Notes: generated from the sequence alone by a model not told the origin. A stretch of DNA of 64,000 bases from Streptomyces sp. WM6378 (GCF_001279695.1 NZ_LGDD01000081.1:53880-117879), one strand, 5' to 3'; positions 52,036 to 60,982 are shown, counted from the stretch's first letter. Numbers and translations are program-made.

Positions 52036-52629
52036 TCAGGCCTGTCGGCCGCGGGCGGCGCACTCCCACTCCTGCCAGGCGGTGTACTCCTGACGTACGT
52101 AGCCGCGCAGGCCCTCGGGTGACTGCCATTGGGGCAAGTCGGCGCCCAGCGCCCCTTCGACGTGGACCTGGTCGAGGTCGAGGTCGAGGTGCAGGAGCAG
52201 GTCGGCGGCCATCACGGCGGCGTCCGCAGCGTCCGCGGCCTGCTGGGAGGTGATGAGCCGGCCGCGGGCGGCGACGGCCATCGCGTGGGCGGCCCGGTCG
52301 AGGTAGGCGGCCTGGCGCAGGTAGAAGAGTCGGTAGCCGCCGGGGTGGACGGCCGGCCCCTGGCCGTTGCGAGCGGCGTGGGCGCGCAGGTTGATGCCCT
52401 CGGCCCACATCGCGAGGGTCAGTTCCTCCTCTGCGAGGGCGGGCGCTGTGCCGTACGCCTGGTCGTAGTCGGGCGCCAGGACCTGCGGCAGCGCACTGGG
52501 GCGCCAATGGTGGCCGCACAGCAGACAGGCGAGTGCCGGGGTCGTCGACGGGTCGTTCGGGATGGGGTGTTGGGTCTCGACTTCGTTGCTCGGACAGGCG
52601 GGGCAGTGGATCACGAGGTGGTCGGGCAT
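52036..52629 (-). CDS. Zinc-ribbon protein
   Basis: ATG follows GAAAGG. The 197-residue protein has IHCPACPSNEVETQHP and LACLLCGHHWRP (two CxxC, a zinc ribbon) and helical remainder (LYLRQAAYLDRAAHAMAVAA-like stretch, LLLHLDLDLDQVHVEG). A truncated copy lies at 50453-50586. Function unknown. Confidence 0.7.
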   Translation of the reverse strand: MPDHLVIHCPACPSNEVETQHPIPNDPSTTPALACLLCGHHWRPSALPQVLAPDYDQAYGTAPALAEEELTLAMWAEGINLRAHAARNGQGPAVHPGGYRLFYLRQAAYLDRAAHAMAVAARGRLITSQQAADAADAAVMAADLLLHLDLDLDQVHVEGALGADLPQWQSPEGLRGYVRQEYTAWQEWECAARGRQA

Positions 52630-52698
52630 CAGGGGCCTTTCGCCGTTGCGGATGGTGGGCTGCTGTCGGCTCTGTGGCGGGCCCGGGAGCGGTTCATG

Positions 52699-52736
52699 AC
52701 GGCGGCCCCGGTCACTGATGTGGTCGGGGCCGCCGT
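52699..52736 (-). terminator. Hairpin after the MFS gene
   Basis: ACGGCGGCCCCG pairs perfectly with CGGGGCCGCCGT over a 14-base loop, 28 bases past the MFS stop on the minus strand. Confidence 0.75.
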
Positions 52737-52763
52737 AGTCGTGTCGTGGGCTGCTCATCGTGC

Positions 52764-54080
52764 TTAGCCGGAGGACGGGGCAAGCGCCGTCGTCTCCCTT
52801 TCCTTCGGCACGGGCTGCGCGGGTTCCTGTTCGGAGGTGTCGGCCGTCGGCGTTGGTGTCGCGCGCGGGGCGGCGGGGGTGCGCAGACTACGGGCGAGGG
52901 GATAGCAGGCGGCGACGGCGAACGCGGCGCTGGCCGCGAGGAGGACCGCAACCAGGGGGCGGCCGCCGGCATCGAGGGCGACAGCGATGCCGAGGGGCGG
53001 CAGAGAGGCGAGCGCGGTGGCTCCGCTCACGACAGCCTGATAGCGGCCGGTGGCGCCGGGCGGCGCGGCGGTGGAGATGTAGGCGCCGACGGCGACGCTG
53101 AAGCAGATCTCCCCGGGGGTCAAGACGATCGCGGCGATCGCGTAGCCGAGAACGGTGTGCTGGAAGGCGCCAACGGTGATGCCGAGTCCGAGGATGGCGG
53201 AGCCGGTGGCGAGCACGGGCACGAACGGAAATCTGACAGTGTCGCCGCTGCCGACGAGCAGGCGCATGAGCGGCGGCGTCAGGACCAGGACGGCGAGTGT
53301 GTTGGCGACCATGGTCCAGCCGTAAGCCGTCGCGGGCAAAGAATCGTTGGTCATCAGCAGCGGGAGGACCGAGACGAGCCCCCAGGCGCAGATCATTGAG
53401 CAGACGGCGACCACGGTGATCCAGCGCAGGGTGGGATCGCTCAGGACCTGCCGGTAGCTGACCACTGGTTGGTCGGTGGCTGCGGGCTTGGGTGCCAGGG
53501 TCCGGCGGGCGATGAGCGCGAAGGCCAGGCATACGACGGCGTTGACGACGAACAGGGCCCGGTAGCCGTGATGCTGGGCCAGGTAGCCGCCGGCACCACC
53601 GCAGATGGAGATGCCGATATTGGCTGCGAAATACAGCCATGCCTGGGCGCGGGTCCGGCCGGCCTCGGTGGGGATCGTCTCGTTGATGGTGGCTGATACG
53701 GCCGGCCGGTGGGCCTCCATGGTCAGCCCCAGGCAGAGGGCGACCATCAGCAGGGCGGGCAGGGACGTGGCGACTGTGAGCGCGAGGCACGCGACGGCGG
53801 AAAGGATCATCAGGGCGATGAGGGCGGTCCGTTGGCCGAGCCGGTCGGTCAGTGCGCCGGCCGAGACCTGGCCCAGGCACCAGCCGATGCCGAACGCTGT
53901 CAGTGCGGCGCCGGCCGCGGTGGTGCCGTGGTGGGTTCCGTCTGCCACGTAGTAGCCGAGGAAGTCCCAGCTGAAGCCCCCGGCCTTCACGGCGAGGGAG
54001 CTGATGACCAGGATCCAGACGGCGGATCGTGCTGTTTCTACGGACGGTACGGCAGTGGTCGCGGGTGTGTGCGTGGCCAT
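52764..54080 (-). CDS. MFS transporter
   Basis: The 438-residue protein has 12 hydrophobic segments and MFS signatures: GWCLGQVSAGALTDRLGQRT (loop 2-3), EAGRTRAQAWLYFAANIGIS, GGYLAQHHGYRALFVVNAVV. It probably exports a small molecule. GGGAG precedes the ATG. A 16-codon leader and a strong hairpin lie upstream, suggesting attenuation control. Confidence 0.85.
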   Translation of the reverse strand: MATHTPATTAVPSVETARSAVWILVISSLAVKAGGFSWDFLGYYVADGTHHGTTAAGAALTAFGIGWCLGQVSAGALTDRLGQRTALIALMILSAVACLALTVATSLPALLMVALCLGLTMEAHRPAVSATINETIPTEAGRTRAQAWLYFAANIGISICGGAGGYLAQHHGYRALFVVNAVVCLAFALIARRTLAPKPAATDQPVVSYRQVLSDPTLRWITVVAVCSMICAWGLVSVLPLLMTNDSLPATAYGWTMVANTLAVLVLTPPLMRLLVGSGDTVRFPFVPVLATGSAILGLGITVGAFQHTVLGYAIAAIVLTPGEICFSVAVGAYISTAAPPGATGRYQAVVSGATALASLPPLGIAVALDAGGRPLVAVLLAASAAFAVAACYPLARSLRTPAAPRATPTPTADTSEQEPAQPVPKERETTALAPSSG

Positions 54081-54134
54081 GCAGCGTCTCCCTGCAGGCC
54101 CGGCCTGCGGTCGTCATGAACAGGAGCGGACAGC

Positions 54135-54170
54135 CCGAAGGCGGCCGAACCAGGGGCCGGCCGCCTTCGG
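54135..54170 (-). promoter_or_regulatory. Attenuator-like hairpin before the MFS gene
   Basis: CCGAAGGCGGCCG pairs perfectly (13 bp) with CGGCCGCCTTCGG around a ten-base loop. It lies 17 bases after the leader ORF and 54 bases before the MFS start. There is no T-run, as is common in Streptomyces. Confidence 0.65.
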
Positions 54171-54187
54171 AGTGGTGCTGGTGTGCC

Positions 54188-54238
54188 TTAGCGCACTGAG
54201 CGGACGCAACGGACGGAGCTCTTGCGGTAGGGGCGCAT
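54188..54238 (-). CDS. 16-residue leader peptide MRPYRKSSVRCVRSVR
   Basis: ATG follows GAGGAG at ideal spacing. The ORF has 16 codons with five Arg and one Lys, and stops just before the attenuator hairpin. This is the layout of ribosome-mediated attenuation of resistance and export genes. Confidence 0.6.
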   Translation of the reverse strand: MRPYRKSSVRCVRSVR

Positions 54239-54328
54239 GGGTGTCTCCTCTCTGGTGGTGCCGACCCCCGAGGTCCGGGGATAGGGCGAACGTATGACCA
54301 GTCCAAAAGCGCAGAGGCCGTTGCGGTC

Positions 54329-54368
54329 CACCCCGGACATGGTTGAAAGGCAGAGCATGTCCGGGGTG
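54329..54368 (-). terminator. Hairpin after the 54413 gene
   Basis: CACCCCGGACATG pairs perfectly with CATGTCCGGGGTG over 14 bases, downstream of the minus-strand HTH gene; it separates that gene from the MFS transcript. Confidence 0.75.
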
Positions 54369-54412
54369 CACCGCTTCGCCGGCACCCCGCAAGATCGGCT
54401 ACTCAGCCTTCG

Positions 54413-55654
54413 TCACTCCAGGGCCGGGACGGTGCCCGCGGGCGTGATCGCGGCGCCGGATAGGCCGGCGCGGAGCAGCTGGGCGGTGTCCTGGCGGGGG
54501 TAGTGGAAGCGGAGTTCGGCCTGCTCGGCGATGGCGGTGACGCTCCGCTCGGCCACGTCGGGGTGATGCAGGCTGAGCCACCCAAGGACCTCCTCGGCGG
54601 CTCCCGAACAGGCCTGCCCGGTGGCGAGGTTGGCGAGGACGGCCTGGGTGACGAGCTCGGCGAGTGCGGGGGCGGGGACGTCGTCGTGCAGCTGCTCGGC
54701 TGCGAGGTAGGCGAGGTCCGCGGCGACGTCGTTGACGGCGTCGCGGGTGCGGTGGCGCAGCACCCACCGGGCACGCCGTTCGGGGTCATGCCACAGCGCC
54801 GCGAAGAGGGCCGGGGTGAGGCGTCGGCGGATCTGCTCGGCGCCCTGCGGCAGGGCCTGACGGGCGTGATGAGCCGGCCAGCGGGTGGCGGCAGGGCGGC
54901 GCCGGTGAGCGGCCCAGTTCTCGGCTACGGCACCGGACCACATGGGCCGACCGCCGACGATCGCCTGGGGCTCGGGGACGGAGCCCTGGCCGCGGCTGAT
55001 GTAGGCGCGCAGCGCCGAAGGGCTGATAGAAGCAATCTTGGCCAGCGCGGGGGTGCCGAGCAGCCGGTCGCCGGCCAGTTCTGGGGCGGTGAGGCCGACC
55101 ACGCAGCGTTCCAGTGGCAGTCGCCCGTCCGTGGGGGTGCGTTGTGTGGCCCAGAGCGCCAGATCGTGCAGCCACTGTGCTGTGTCTGGGGCGGTGTCCT
55201 CGCGGAGGTCGGTCACCTGGTGCAGGCGTCCACGGGCGGCGTCGGCCAGCGGATCGTCGAGGAGACGGGCGGCGGTGATGGTGGAGGCGGCGGGCACGGG
55301 CTGTTGCTCGAAGCGGCCCGTGGTCTCGTCGCAGAGCTGGGGCGGGCGGAACCAGCGGGTGCCGTCCCACCAGTAGCCGCCGGCCCGGGCCACCAGCGGC
55401 CGCTCTGTTTGCCACTCCCACGGTCCGCTGCCATCGGGGCCGGCCTCGTACAGCAGGACGATCCGGCCAAGGTGCCGGTCGCTGTGGACGATCCACACGA
55501 AGCCGGCGCGGGATGGGTCCCTGGTCCAGGCCGGTCGGGCTGCAAGAGCCGTCTCGAGCGCAGGGGCGCCCAGGTGAGTGTCGTCGGCGAACGGCAAACC
55601 GGGGATGGGGTGATCGGTGCTGGCGCCGTTCGCCAGCAGCCGGTGTACGGCCAT
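54413..55654 (-). CDS. Hypothetical HTH-containing protein
   Basis: The 413-residue protein has an N-terminal part with WIVHSDRHLGRIVLLYEAGP and GYWWDGTRWFRPP (Trp-rich strands), a central HTH-like segment (LAKIASISPSALRAYISRGQ, then PEPQAIVGGRPMW, as in AlpA-like domains) and a helical C-terminus. ATG 55654 is chosen; the frame is open to 56011 over the IclR gene. Possibly DNA-binding. Confidence 0.65.
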   Translation of the reverse strand: MAVHRLLANGASTDHPIPGLPFADDTHLGAPALETALAARPAWTRDPSRAGFVWIVHSDRHLGRIVLLYEAGPDGSGPWEWQTERPLVARAGGYWWDGTRWFRPPQLCDETTGRFEQQPVPAASTITAARLLDDPLADAARGRLHQVTDLREDTAPDTAQWLHDLALWATQRTPTDGRLPLERCVVGLTAPELAGDRLLGTPALAKIASISPSALRAYISRGQGSVPEPQAIVGGRPMWSGAVAENWAAHRRRPAATRWPAHHARQALPQGAEQIRRRLTPALFAALWHDPERRARWVLRHRTRDAVNDVAADLAYLAAEQLHDDVPAPALAELVTQAVLANLATGQACSGAAEEVLGWLSLHHPDVAERSVTAIAEQAELRFHYPRQDTAQLLRAGLSGAAITPAGTVPALE

Positions 55655-55688
55655 GGTGATGGTGTCCTTGGAGGTCGAAGGCACGGGG

Positions 55689-56537
55689 TCAGGCGGCTCG
55701 GCGGGCAGGCGCGGGACGAGGCTCGCGGCTGGCGGAGAACATCGAGGACCGGCTTGCGGCCCGGCGCAGCAGAACCGCGAACTCCTGTGCGCACAGCGGA
55801 TCGTGGAACAGGGAGTCGGCCCCGGTGAGGCTGAGGACGGCGACCAGGTGCTGCCCGCGCAGGACGGGCGTGGCCATGGTGCAGATGCCGGGGCAGCGGT
55901 GCATCGCGATCCGGGTGGAGCGGATGGTGTCCTGAGTGGTGGGCGGCAGGGAGAGGGCCCGGTCGTCGGCGTCAGTGGCGAGTTCGGCGGGAACGTACGC
56001 GAGGGCCGCACGTCCGGCGGCCGTTGCCCGCGGGTCGCCGTCCATCTGCGCGGCCGCGGTGCGCAGATGAGGGCTGGAACACGCCAGGTCGACCAGGGTG
56101 AGGTGCAGGCCGCGGCCGGGCCGGAAGTGCGGCTCGTGCCAGGCCACGGCGAGCCCAGTCTCCTCTCGCAGGTGCTCGACGATGCGGTGTACCGCAGCCG
56201 TGGTCTCCGTGGTGTTCACCGGGGCGAGTGGCACAGCGTCGCGGGTGATGCGGTAGGTGCCGCGGCGGACGCCGTGTTCGACGAGGTCCTCCGAGGCCGC
56301 GGCCTTGAGGAGCTTGGAGGCGTGCGAGGGCTGCAGATGGGCGGCGCGAGCGATGTCGGCGAGCTGGTGTTCGTCATGGGCTCCCAGACGCAGGAGTGCG
56401 TGCAGGACGCGGAAGCCGCGGCCGGCGGACTGTGGCGGCTGACGCCCCTCGCTCACGGCAGCGAGGACCGACGGCACGGCGGGCGCAGACCGGCAGGCGG
56501 ACGAGGAGGGGCTGGGCGGGACATCGATGCTGGACAT
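55689..56537 (-). CDS. IclR-type transcriptional regulator
   Basis: The 282-residue protein has a winged HTH (residues about 40-95: RVLHALLRLGAHDEHQLADI, ARAAHLQPSHASKLLKAAA, LVEHGVRRGTYRIT) and an IclR/GAF-like effector domain (LREETGLAVAWHEP, ATAAGRAALAYVPAEL, MATPVLRGQHLVAVLSLTGA). GGAGG precedes the ATG. It may control the adjacent MFS or TrpA genes. Confidence 0.8.
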   Translation of the reverse strand: MSSIDVPPSPSSSACRSAPAVPSVLAAVSEGRQPPQSAGRGFRVLHALLRLGAHDEHQLADIARAAHLQPSHASKLLKAAASEDLVEHGVRRGTYRITRDAVPLAPVNTTETTAAVHRIVEHLREETGLAVAWHEPHFRPGRGLHLTLVDLACSSPHLRTAAAQMDGDPRATAAGRAALAYVPAELATDADDRALSLPPTTQDTIRSTRIAMHRCPGICTMATPVLRGQHLVAVLSLTGADSLFHDPLCAQEFAVLLRRAASRSSMFSASREPRPAPARRAA

Positions 56538-56630
56538 GCAACCTCCAGGTCGGTGTGGGCGGTCGGGCCTCCGACGTCGAAAAGCTGGGGGAAGAGGGGG
56601 CCGGGCAGCAGGGCCCGGCTCCAGGCGTCG

Positions 56631-56990
56631 TCATTGGCGATGGTCAGGGGCGATAGGGGCGCCGCCGAGGGCGGAAGGCCGGCGGTTCGGCCGGCGCCGG
56701 GACAGCGACCTCGTCGGCGTCGGCGTCGTCGCTGTCCGCCGCTGTGCTGAGGAATCGCGGCTCGACGAACAGGTGTTGAGCCCGCCACTCCGGGTGCGGG
56801 GACAGGGGTGCGGGCCGGAGCCGGCGCACGGCCCCTTCGGTCCGGCGCGGCGGGATGCGGCGCTGGTTGTACACGGCTTCTCCTGTTGCTTTCGGGTCGG
56901 GCCGGGGCGACGCCCCTTGCTGGCCTCGGTGGGCGGTGACTGACCGGGACACATGGCCAGGAACGCGTCATAGCAGTCTTCCCCGGCCAT
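56631..56990 (-). CDS. Overlapping small ORF, start well supported
   Basis: ATG behind GGAGG opens a frame MAGEDCYDAFLAMCPGQSPP that looks real for about 30 residues and then becomes Arg/Ser-rich. It covers the 56644 ORF in another frame. Either it is a short protein that lost its stop, or only a leader is translated. Confidence 0.3.
   Translation of the reverse strand: MAGEDCYDAFLAMCPGQSPPTEASKGRRPGPTRKQQEKPCTTSAASRRAGPKGPCAGSGPHPCPRTRSGGLNTCSSSRDSSAQRRTATTPTPTRSLSRRRPNRRPSALGGAPIAPDHRQ
56644..56874 (-). CDS. Small hypothetical protein, 76 residues
   Basis: GTG follows AGGAG. The protein is Arg/Pro-rich (MYNQRRIPPRRTEGAVRRLR, then PHPEWRAQHLFVEPRFLSTA) with an acidic middle. No family. It lies upstream of the IclR gene on the same strand. 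Confidence 0.45.
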   Translation of the reverse strand: MYNQRRIPPRRTEGAVRRLRPAPLSPHPEWRAQHLFVEPRFLSTAADSDDADADEVAVPAPAEPPAFRPRRRPYRP

Positions 56991-57176
56991 CTGCTCCTCC
57001 GTCAGCACCGGGAAGTGGCAGGTTCCCTGATCCCTCGACCGCTGTGGAATGGAGCGGCTCGCTGTCCAGGGCGAACCAGGCAGGTCGTCAGGGCCTCGCA
57101 ACGTGTGCGCAGGTTCAAATCGGCGGAATCCCCTTTTGATTCGGGCCGGGGGCGCGGTTGCCGCACCCGTTGATGC

Positions 57177-58013
57177 TCACGCAGGGAGTGCTCGTGAGGA
57201 ACCGGCCCGGTGCAGGGCGCGGGCGAAGGCCCTGACCTGTTCCATGGCACCGTCGAGCGCGCCGGCTGCAGTCTCGTGAAGAAGGGGACGGATCAGCGGC
57301 GAGCCAACCACTACCGCGTCGACGTACGGAGCAACGAGGGCGGCGAGGCGCGGGGTGGAGATACCGATCCCCCCGACCACGGGCAGCGAGGTGGTCGTGC
57401 GCAGCCGTGTGGTGAACGCGTCCAGCGCGGGAAGATCCAGCTCGCCCTGGTAGCCGGTGGCCGCGGGGGCGGCCGGCGCGTAGACCCAGCCGGATGCGGC
57501 CTTGGCGATGGCATCCAGTTGGTCGCTGTCGGCGCTGCGCGGGGCGAACTGCGGTGTGTGGATGCCGGCGGCGCGGGCCGCTGTGATCCACTCCCCTGCC
57601 TCCGTGACGGGAAGGTCGGGAATCATCGCGCCGGCGGCGCCGGACCGGGCCAGGTCCTGGGCGAACCGCTCGACCCCGTAGTCGAGGACGGGGGCCCAGT
57701 AGGTCATCGCCACCACAGGGGCGCCTGTGCTGGAGGCAGCGAGGCGGATGGTGGAGAAGACGTGCGCCATGCGGGCGCCCTGGCCCAGGGCCTGCGCGTA
57801 GGCCTGCGTGATGTCCGGGCCGTCCAGGGTCGGCATGCTGTGCGGGACGCCGACCTCAAGGAAATCGGCCCCGTGGCGGACGAAGGAGCGCAGAGTCTCA
57901 ATCCCGGCCGTCCAGTTGGGGAAGCCGGCGGGCAAGAACGCGCCGAGGGCCGGGCGTTGACGGTGGGCCAGCAATGTTGTCAGCCCGATGGCGGCAGGGG
58001 TCAGTGCGGTCAT
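57177..58013 (-). CDS. trpA: Tryptophan synthase alpha chain, orphan
   Basis: The 278-residue protein has the TrpA layout: GAFLPAGFPNW, FLEVGVPHSMPTLDGPDI with the catalytic Glu (E53) and Asp (D64), DLPVTEAGEWITAARAAGI, ATGYQG and VVGGIGISTPRLAAL. It cleaves indole-3-glycerol phosphate to indole. No trpB or other trp genes are here; such orphans can supply indole or derive from a specialised pathway. GAAAGG precedes the ATG. Confidence 0.9.
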   Translation of the reverse strand: MTALTPAAIGLTTLLAHRQRPALGAFLPAGFPNWTAGIETLRSFVRHGADFLEVGVPHSMPTLDGPDITQAYAQALGQGARMAHVFSTIRLAASSTGAPVVAMTYWAPVLDYGVERFAQDLARSGAAGAMIPDLPVTEAGEWITAARAAGIHTPQFAPRSADSDQLDAIAKAASGWVYAPAAPAATGYQGELDLPALDAFTTRLRTTTSLPVVGGIGISTPRLAALVAPYVDAVVVGSPLIRPLLHETAAGALDGAMEQVRAFARALHRAGSSRALPA

Positions 58014-58141
58014 GACAGGGCGCCTTTCGCAGGGCGTGGTGCGGTGGGGCTCGGGGGCTGGAGGTGGGCAGCCACGTACGCACAGAGGGAAGGGGGCCGA
58101 GCCCCGGCCGCCGTCTCACGACGGCCGGGGAGGCGCCGGAG

Positions 58142-58477
58142 CTAGCCGGCGAGGTGGAAGTTGATCATGTCCTCGCGGATCCAGCCGGTGGTGCCGGCCT
58201 TGAGTCCGCCCTTGGACCGCGTGATGAGCTTGGCCTTGTACCAGGCCCCGCTCTTGCAGTAGAGCCCCAGTTGATCCTTGTCGTAGACCAGGCCCTTGCT
58301 CGCATACGAGGTCGAAGGTCCGGTGCGGAAGTTGATGCCGTTGCCGGCGACTTCGGCGCCCTGGTCGTAGCTGGAGCAGTCGCCGCCGGCGGCAGACGCT
58401 GCGGGCGCCAGGACGGCGGCACCGCCTGCCAGCAGTGACACGGTCAGGGCGACCGTGGTGAATCGCTTCAGAGTCAT
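58142..58477 (-). CDS. Secreted SH3-like protein
   Basis: A signal peptide is clear (LKRFTTVALTVSLLAGGAAV, then LAPAASA). The mature 80 residues look like a bacterial SH3 domain (GNGINFRTGPSTSYASKGLV, LGLYCKSGAWYKAKLI) with two Cys for a disulfide. Short and exported; likely wall-binding. Confidence 0.8.
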   Translation of the reverse strand: MTLKRFTTVALTVSLLAGGAAVLAPAASAAGGDCSSYDQGAEVAGNGINFRTGPSTSYASKGLVYDKDQLGLYCKSGAWYKAKLITRSKGGLKAGTTGWIREDMINFHLAG

Positions 58478-58582
58478 GTGGTTGGTCCCTTCAGCAGGTG
58501 GGTGGGTGTCCCAGGTGATCCGCAGGAGCGCGGGCCACCGGTTGCCGGGTCACGGCGTGGTGTCCCGGGGAGGGTGGTGCCG

Positions 58583-59320
58583 TCAGCCCTGGTCGGTGGT
58601 GCGGCGGTTGGCCCGGCGCTTGCCGTAGCCGACAGCACCCGCGGCCGCGAGACCGGCGGCGATAAGTCCGCCTGCGGTGAGGGCCAGGGCCGTGGTCCCG
58701 TCCGCTCCCGTGTGCGCGAGGCTCGCGGCGGGCGTGACGGTGTCGCTGGCGCTGACCTGCTCGGCTGCCCCGCCCTTGGGTGAACTGTCCGAGCTGCCCG
58801 CCTTCCCTGCCCCACCCTTGTTGCCCGAGGTCGGGTCAGGTGACGGCTGAGTAGTCGGATCGGTGCCCGGATTGGTCGGATCCGTGGTGGGCGGCTTCGT
58901 GGGGCCCGTGGTGGGCGGCTTCGTGGGGTCTGTAGTGGGAGGGGTCGTCGGGTCTGGGGTGGGTGGAGTCGTCGGGTCTGTGGTGGGTGGGGTCGTCGGA
59001 TCCGTCGTCGGCGGCTTCGTCGGGTCAGTCCCCGGCTCCGTCGGATCGGTCGTCGGCGGCTTCGTCGGGTCAGTGGTGGGCGGCTTCGTCGGGTGGGTAC
59101 CCGGTTCCCCCGTCGGGCCAGGAGCCGGCGTTCCGGCGGCATGCACCGAGACCTCCGTCTTCAAGGCGATCGACGCTTCATCTGCCGTCGAAGCCGACAC
59201 CTTCGATGATGGTGAGTCGGTGAGGGCGAGCGCCGCCGGTGCAGCCAGCGCCCCTGACGCGGCAACGATCGCGGCGGTTGCCACGACGTGCCGCAGAACG
59301 CGTGTACGAGTCATACGCAT
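58583..59320 (-). CDS. LAxTG sortase substrate with PTTDPT repeats
   Basis: The 245-residue protein has a signal peptide (VVATAAIVAASGALAAPAAL), a stretch of PTTDPTKPP-type repeats (wall-spanning), and a C-terminal LAHTG motif with a hydrophobic helix and KRRANRR tail, the class E sortase signal of Streptomyces. ATG 59320 is chosen (GGAGG 12 bases upstream). No sortase gene is adjacent. Confidence 0.8.
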   Translation of the reverse strand: MRMTRTRVLRHVVATAAIVAASGALAAPAALALTDSPSSKVSASTADEASIALKTEVSVHAAGTPAPGPTGEPGTHPTKPPTTDPTKPPTTDPTEPGTDPTKPPTTDPTTPPTTDPTTPPTPDPTTPPTTDPTKPPTTGPTKPPTTDPTNPGTDPTTQPSPDPTSGNKGGAGKAGSSDSSPKGGAAEQVSASDTVTPAASLAHTGADGTTALALTAGGLIAAGLAAAGAVGYGKRRANRRTTDQG

Positions 59321-59614
59321 GAGTGAGATCAGCCTCCACTGGTCCACGGCAGGCTCGACCGTCAGCGCACGCTGCGCCGCGGCGAAGTACCTGCTGTGAA
59401 CTGATCTTGGAAGCGATGGCCTGTGGATAGAGTCCGGCGATTTCCGAACCTGCCCGTCGCAGATGCCGGGCGTGGCACCGTAGTTGGCCAGTCACAGCGG
59501 TGGGCATCACGTCCGTGGCTGGTGTTGGCATAACCCAGGCTGGCGCTCCACCACGGGTGACAGCATGACGCCCGGCACACCCGCACAGGGCGGGGCAGAA
59601 TTGGAGAGCAGCAC

Positions 59615-60982
59615 ATGCTCGATCTGGATGATCGCGTCAATCGCGTGTACAACCCCGACGTGCGTCCCCTGGTGCAGGAGGCACACCGCTGCTATTCCTC
59701 AGGCTCGGCGCGCGGAGCCATCGTCCTGGCCTGGACAGCGGTCTGTGCGGACCTGATCACGAAGGCTCAGACCCTCAAGGAAGACGGGGAAGCCGCTGCG
59801 GCCGACCTTGTCGCGACCGTGGAGAAGGCCCAGGGGAGCAAGGAGGAAGAAGCAATCCCGCTCATGCTCAGCGTCGAACGGACTCTGCTCGACACCGCGG
59901 AGACACTCGAACTCATCGACCACACCCAGAAGAAGCAACTGGAGAGGCTGCGCGACGACCGGAACATGTGCGCGCACCCCTCGCTTCGCCCGCTGGGCGA
60001 GCCGTACGAGCCGACCATGGAGTACGCGCGCGCACATCTCGCCGCCGCGCTGGAGGCCGTCCTCATACACCCGCCGAGCCAGGGCCGGAAGATCGTCAAG
60101 AGCTTCGCGGCCCACGTGGCCGACCCGGCCTATGCGTTCGACGCCGCCTATCTCGCCTACGCGTTCTTCGACCGGGTGAGGCCCTCCGCCCGAGTGAAAG
60201 TAGTGGAGTTCGCGGCGAAGTTCGCCATCCTGGAGATCGACGCTCCGGAGCTCAGCATCACGCCGGAACGCTACGCCGACCGGATGGCTGCGTGTCTGCG
60301 CTGCTTCGCCGCACGGGATGCGGCCCTGGCGAAGTCCGCTGTGGCCAAGCAGATGGCGCGCCTGGAGAGGGCCGACCCTGGGGTGCAACTGCGTGCTCTG
60401 GCGCGGCTCGGCGATCTCCCTGCTTTCTGGGCGTCGATGGCCGCTCCCATGCGCGCCTTGTTCAACACCCGCATTGAGTCGATCGGCGACACACAGCCTC
60501 CGGGCCGGATGAGCGATGAGAACGTCAACGTCCTTGCGTTGGTGGCCCATCCCGAGATCCGCGAGGGCCTGCCGGCGCTCGTCACCGCCTTCGAGGCGCT
60601 GAGCGCTGCCCGCACTGTGCGCGTCATCGCGGCCCGCCCCGACCCGTACTTCGTCCCCTTCCTTCCTGAGCTGCTGGAGCAGGCGGGTTCATTCGACACC
60701 GGCGAGTTCAGGGCGGCCAATGCGGTCCTCCCCTGCGCGACCTTCTTCGATCTCGAACAGCTGCGGGCGGTTCTCAGGCAGTGGCAGGACAACGATCAGT
60801 GCTGGGGACGGGCGATGCCGTCGTACCTGATCGAGTTGTACGAGCTGACCGCCCACCTCGGTCCGGCGCGCGACACGGTGTGGCGGGACTTCCTGACTGA
60901 ACTGCTTCCGTACGACGACGTCTACGAGACTCTCTCCAGCGGCATGGGACTCACCGTCCACAGGCCCGACGAGGTCTCGTAG
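59615..60982 (+). CDS. HEPN-domain protein
   Basis: The first 150 residues form a HEPN-like helical domain: VRPLVQEAHRCYSSGSARGA, then LERLRDDRNMCAHPS with the R-x4-H motif R116-NMCA-H121 used by HEPN ribonucleases. The remaining 300 residues are helical repeats. GGAG precedes the ATG. HEPN nucleases act in toxin-antitoxin and phage defence; no antitoxin is adjacent, so this may be a single-gene system or a regulator. Confidence 0.7.
   Translation: MLDLDDRVNRVYNPDVRPLVQEAHRCYSSGSARGAIVLAWTAVCADLITKAQTLKEDGEAAAADLVATVEKAQGSKEEEAIPLMLSVERTLLDTAETLELIDHTQKKQLERLRDDRNMCAHPSLRPLGEPYEPTMEYARAHLAAALEAVLIHPPSQGRKIVKSFAAHVADPAYAFDAAYLAYAFFDRVRPSARVKVVEFAAKFAILEIDAPELSITPERYADRMAACLRCFAARDAALAKSAVAKQMARLERADPGVQLRALARLGDLPAFWASMAAPMRALFNTRIESIGDTQPPGRMSDENVNVLALVAHPEIREGLPALVTAFEALSAARTVRVIAARPDPYFVPFLPELLEQAGSFDTGEFRAANAVLPCATFFDLEQLRAVLRQWQDNDQCWGRAMPSYLIELYELTAHLGPARDTVWRDFLTELLPYDDVYETLSSGMGLTVHRPDEVS

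Noticed and set aside
54503..55828. 441-codon plus-strand open frame
   Set aside because: Antisense to the HTH protein gene; Gly/Ala/Arg composition without motifs.
58800..59120. Tandem GTCGTCGGCGGCTTCGTC-like DNA repeats
   Set aside because: Fully explained by the PTTDPTKPP coding repeats of the sortase substrate; no sign of a separate DNA element.
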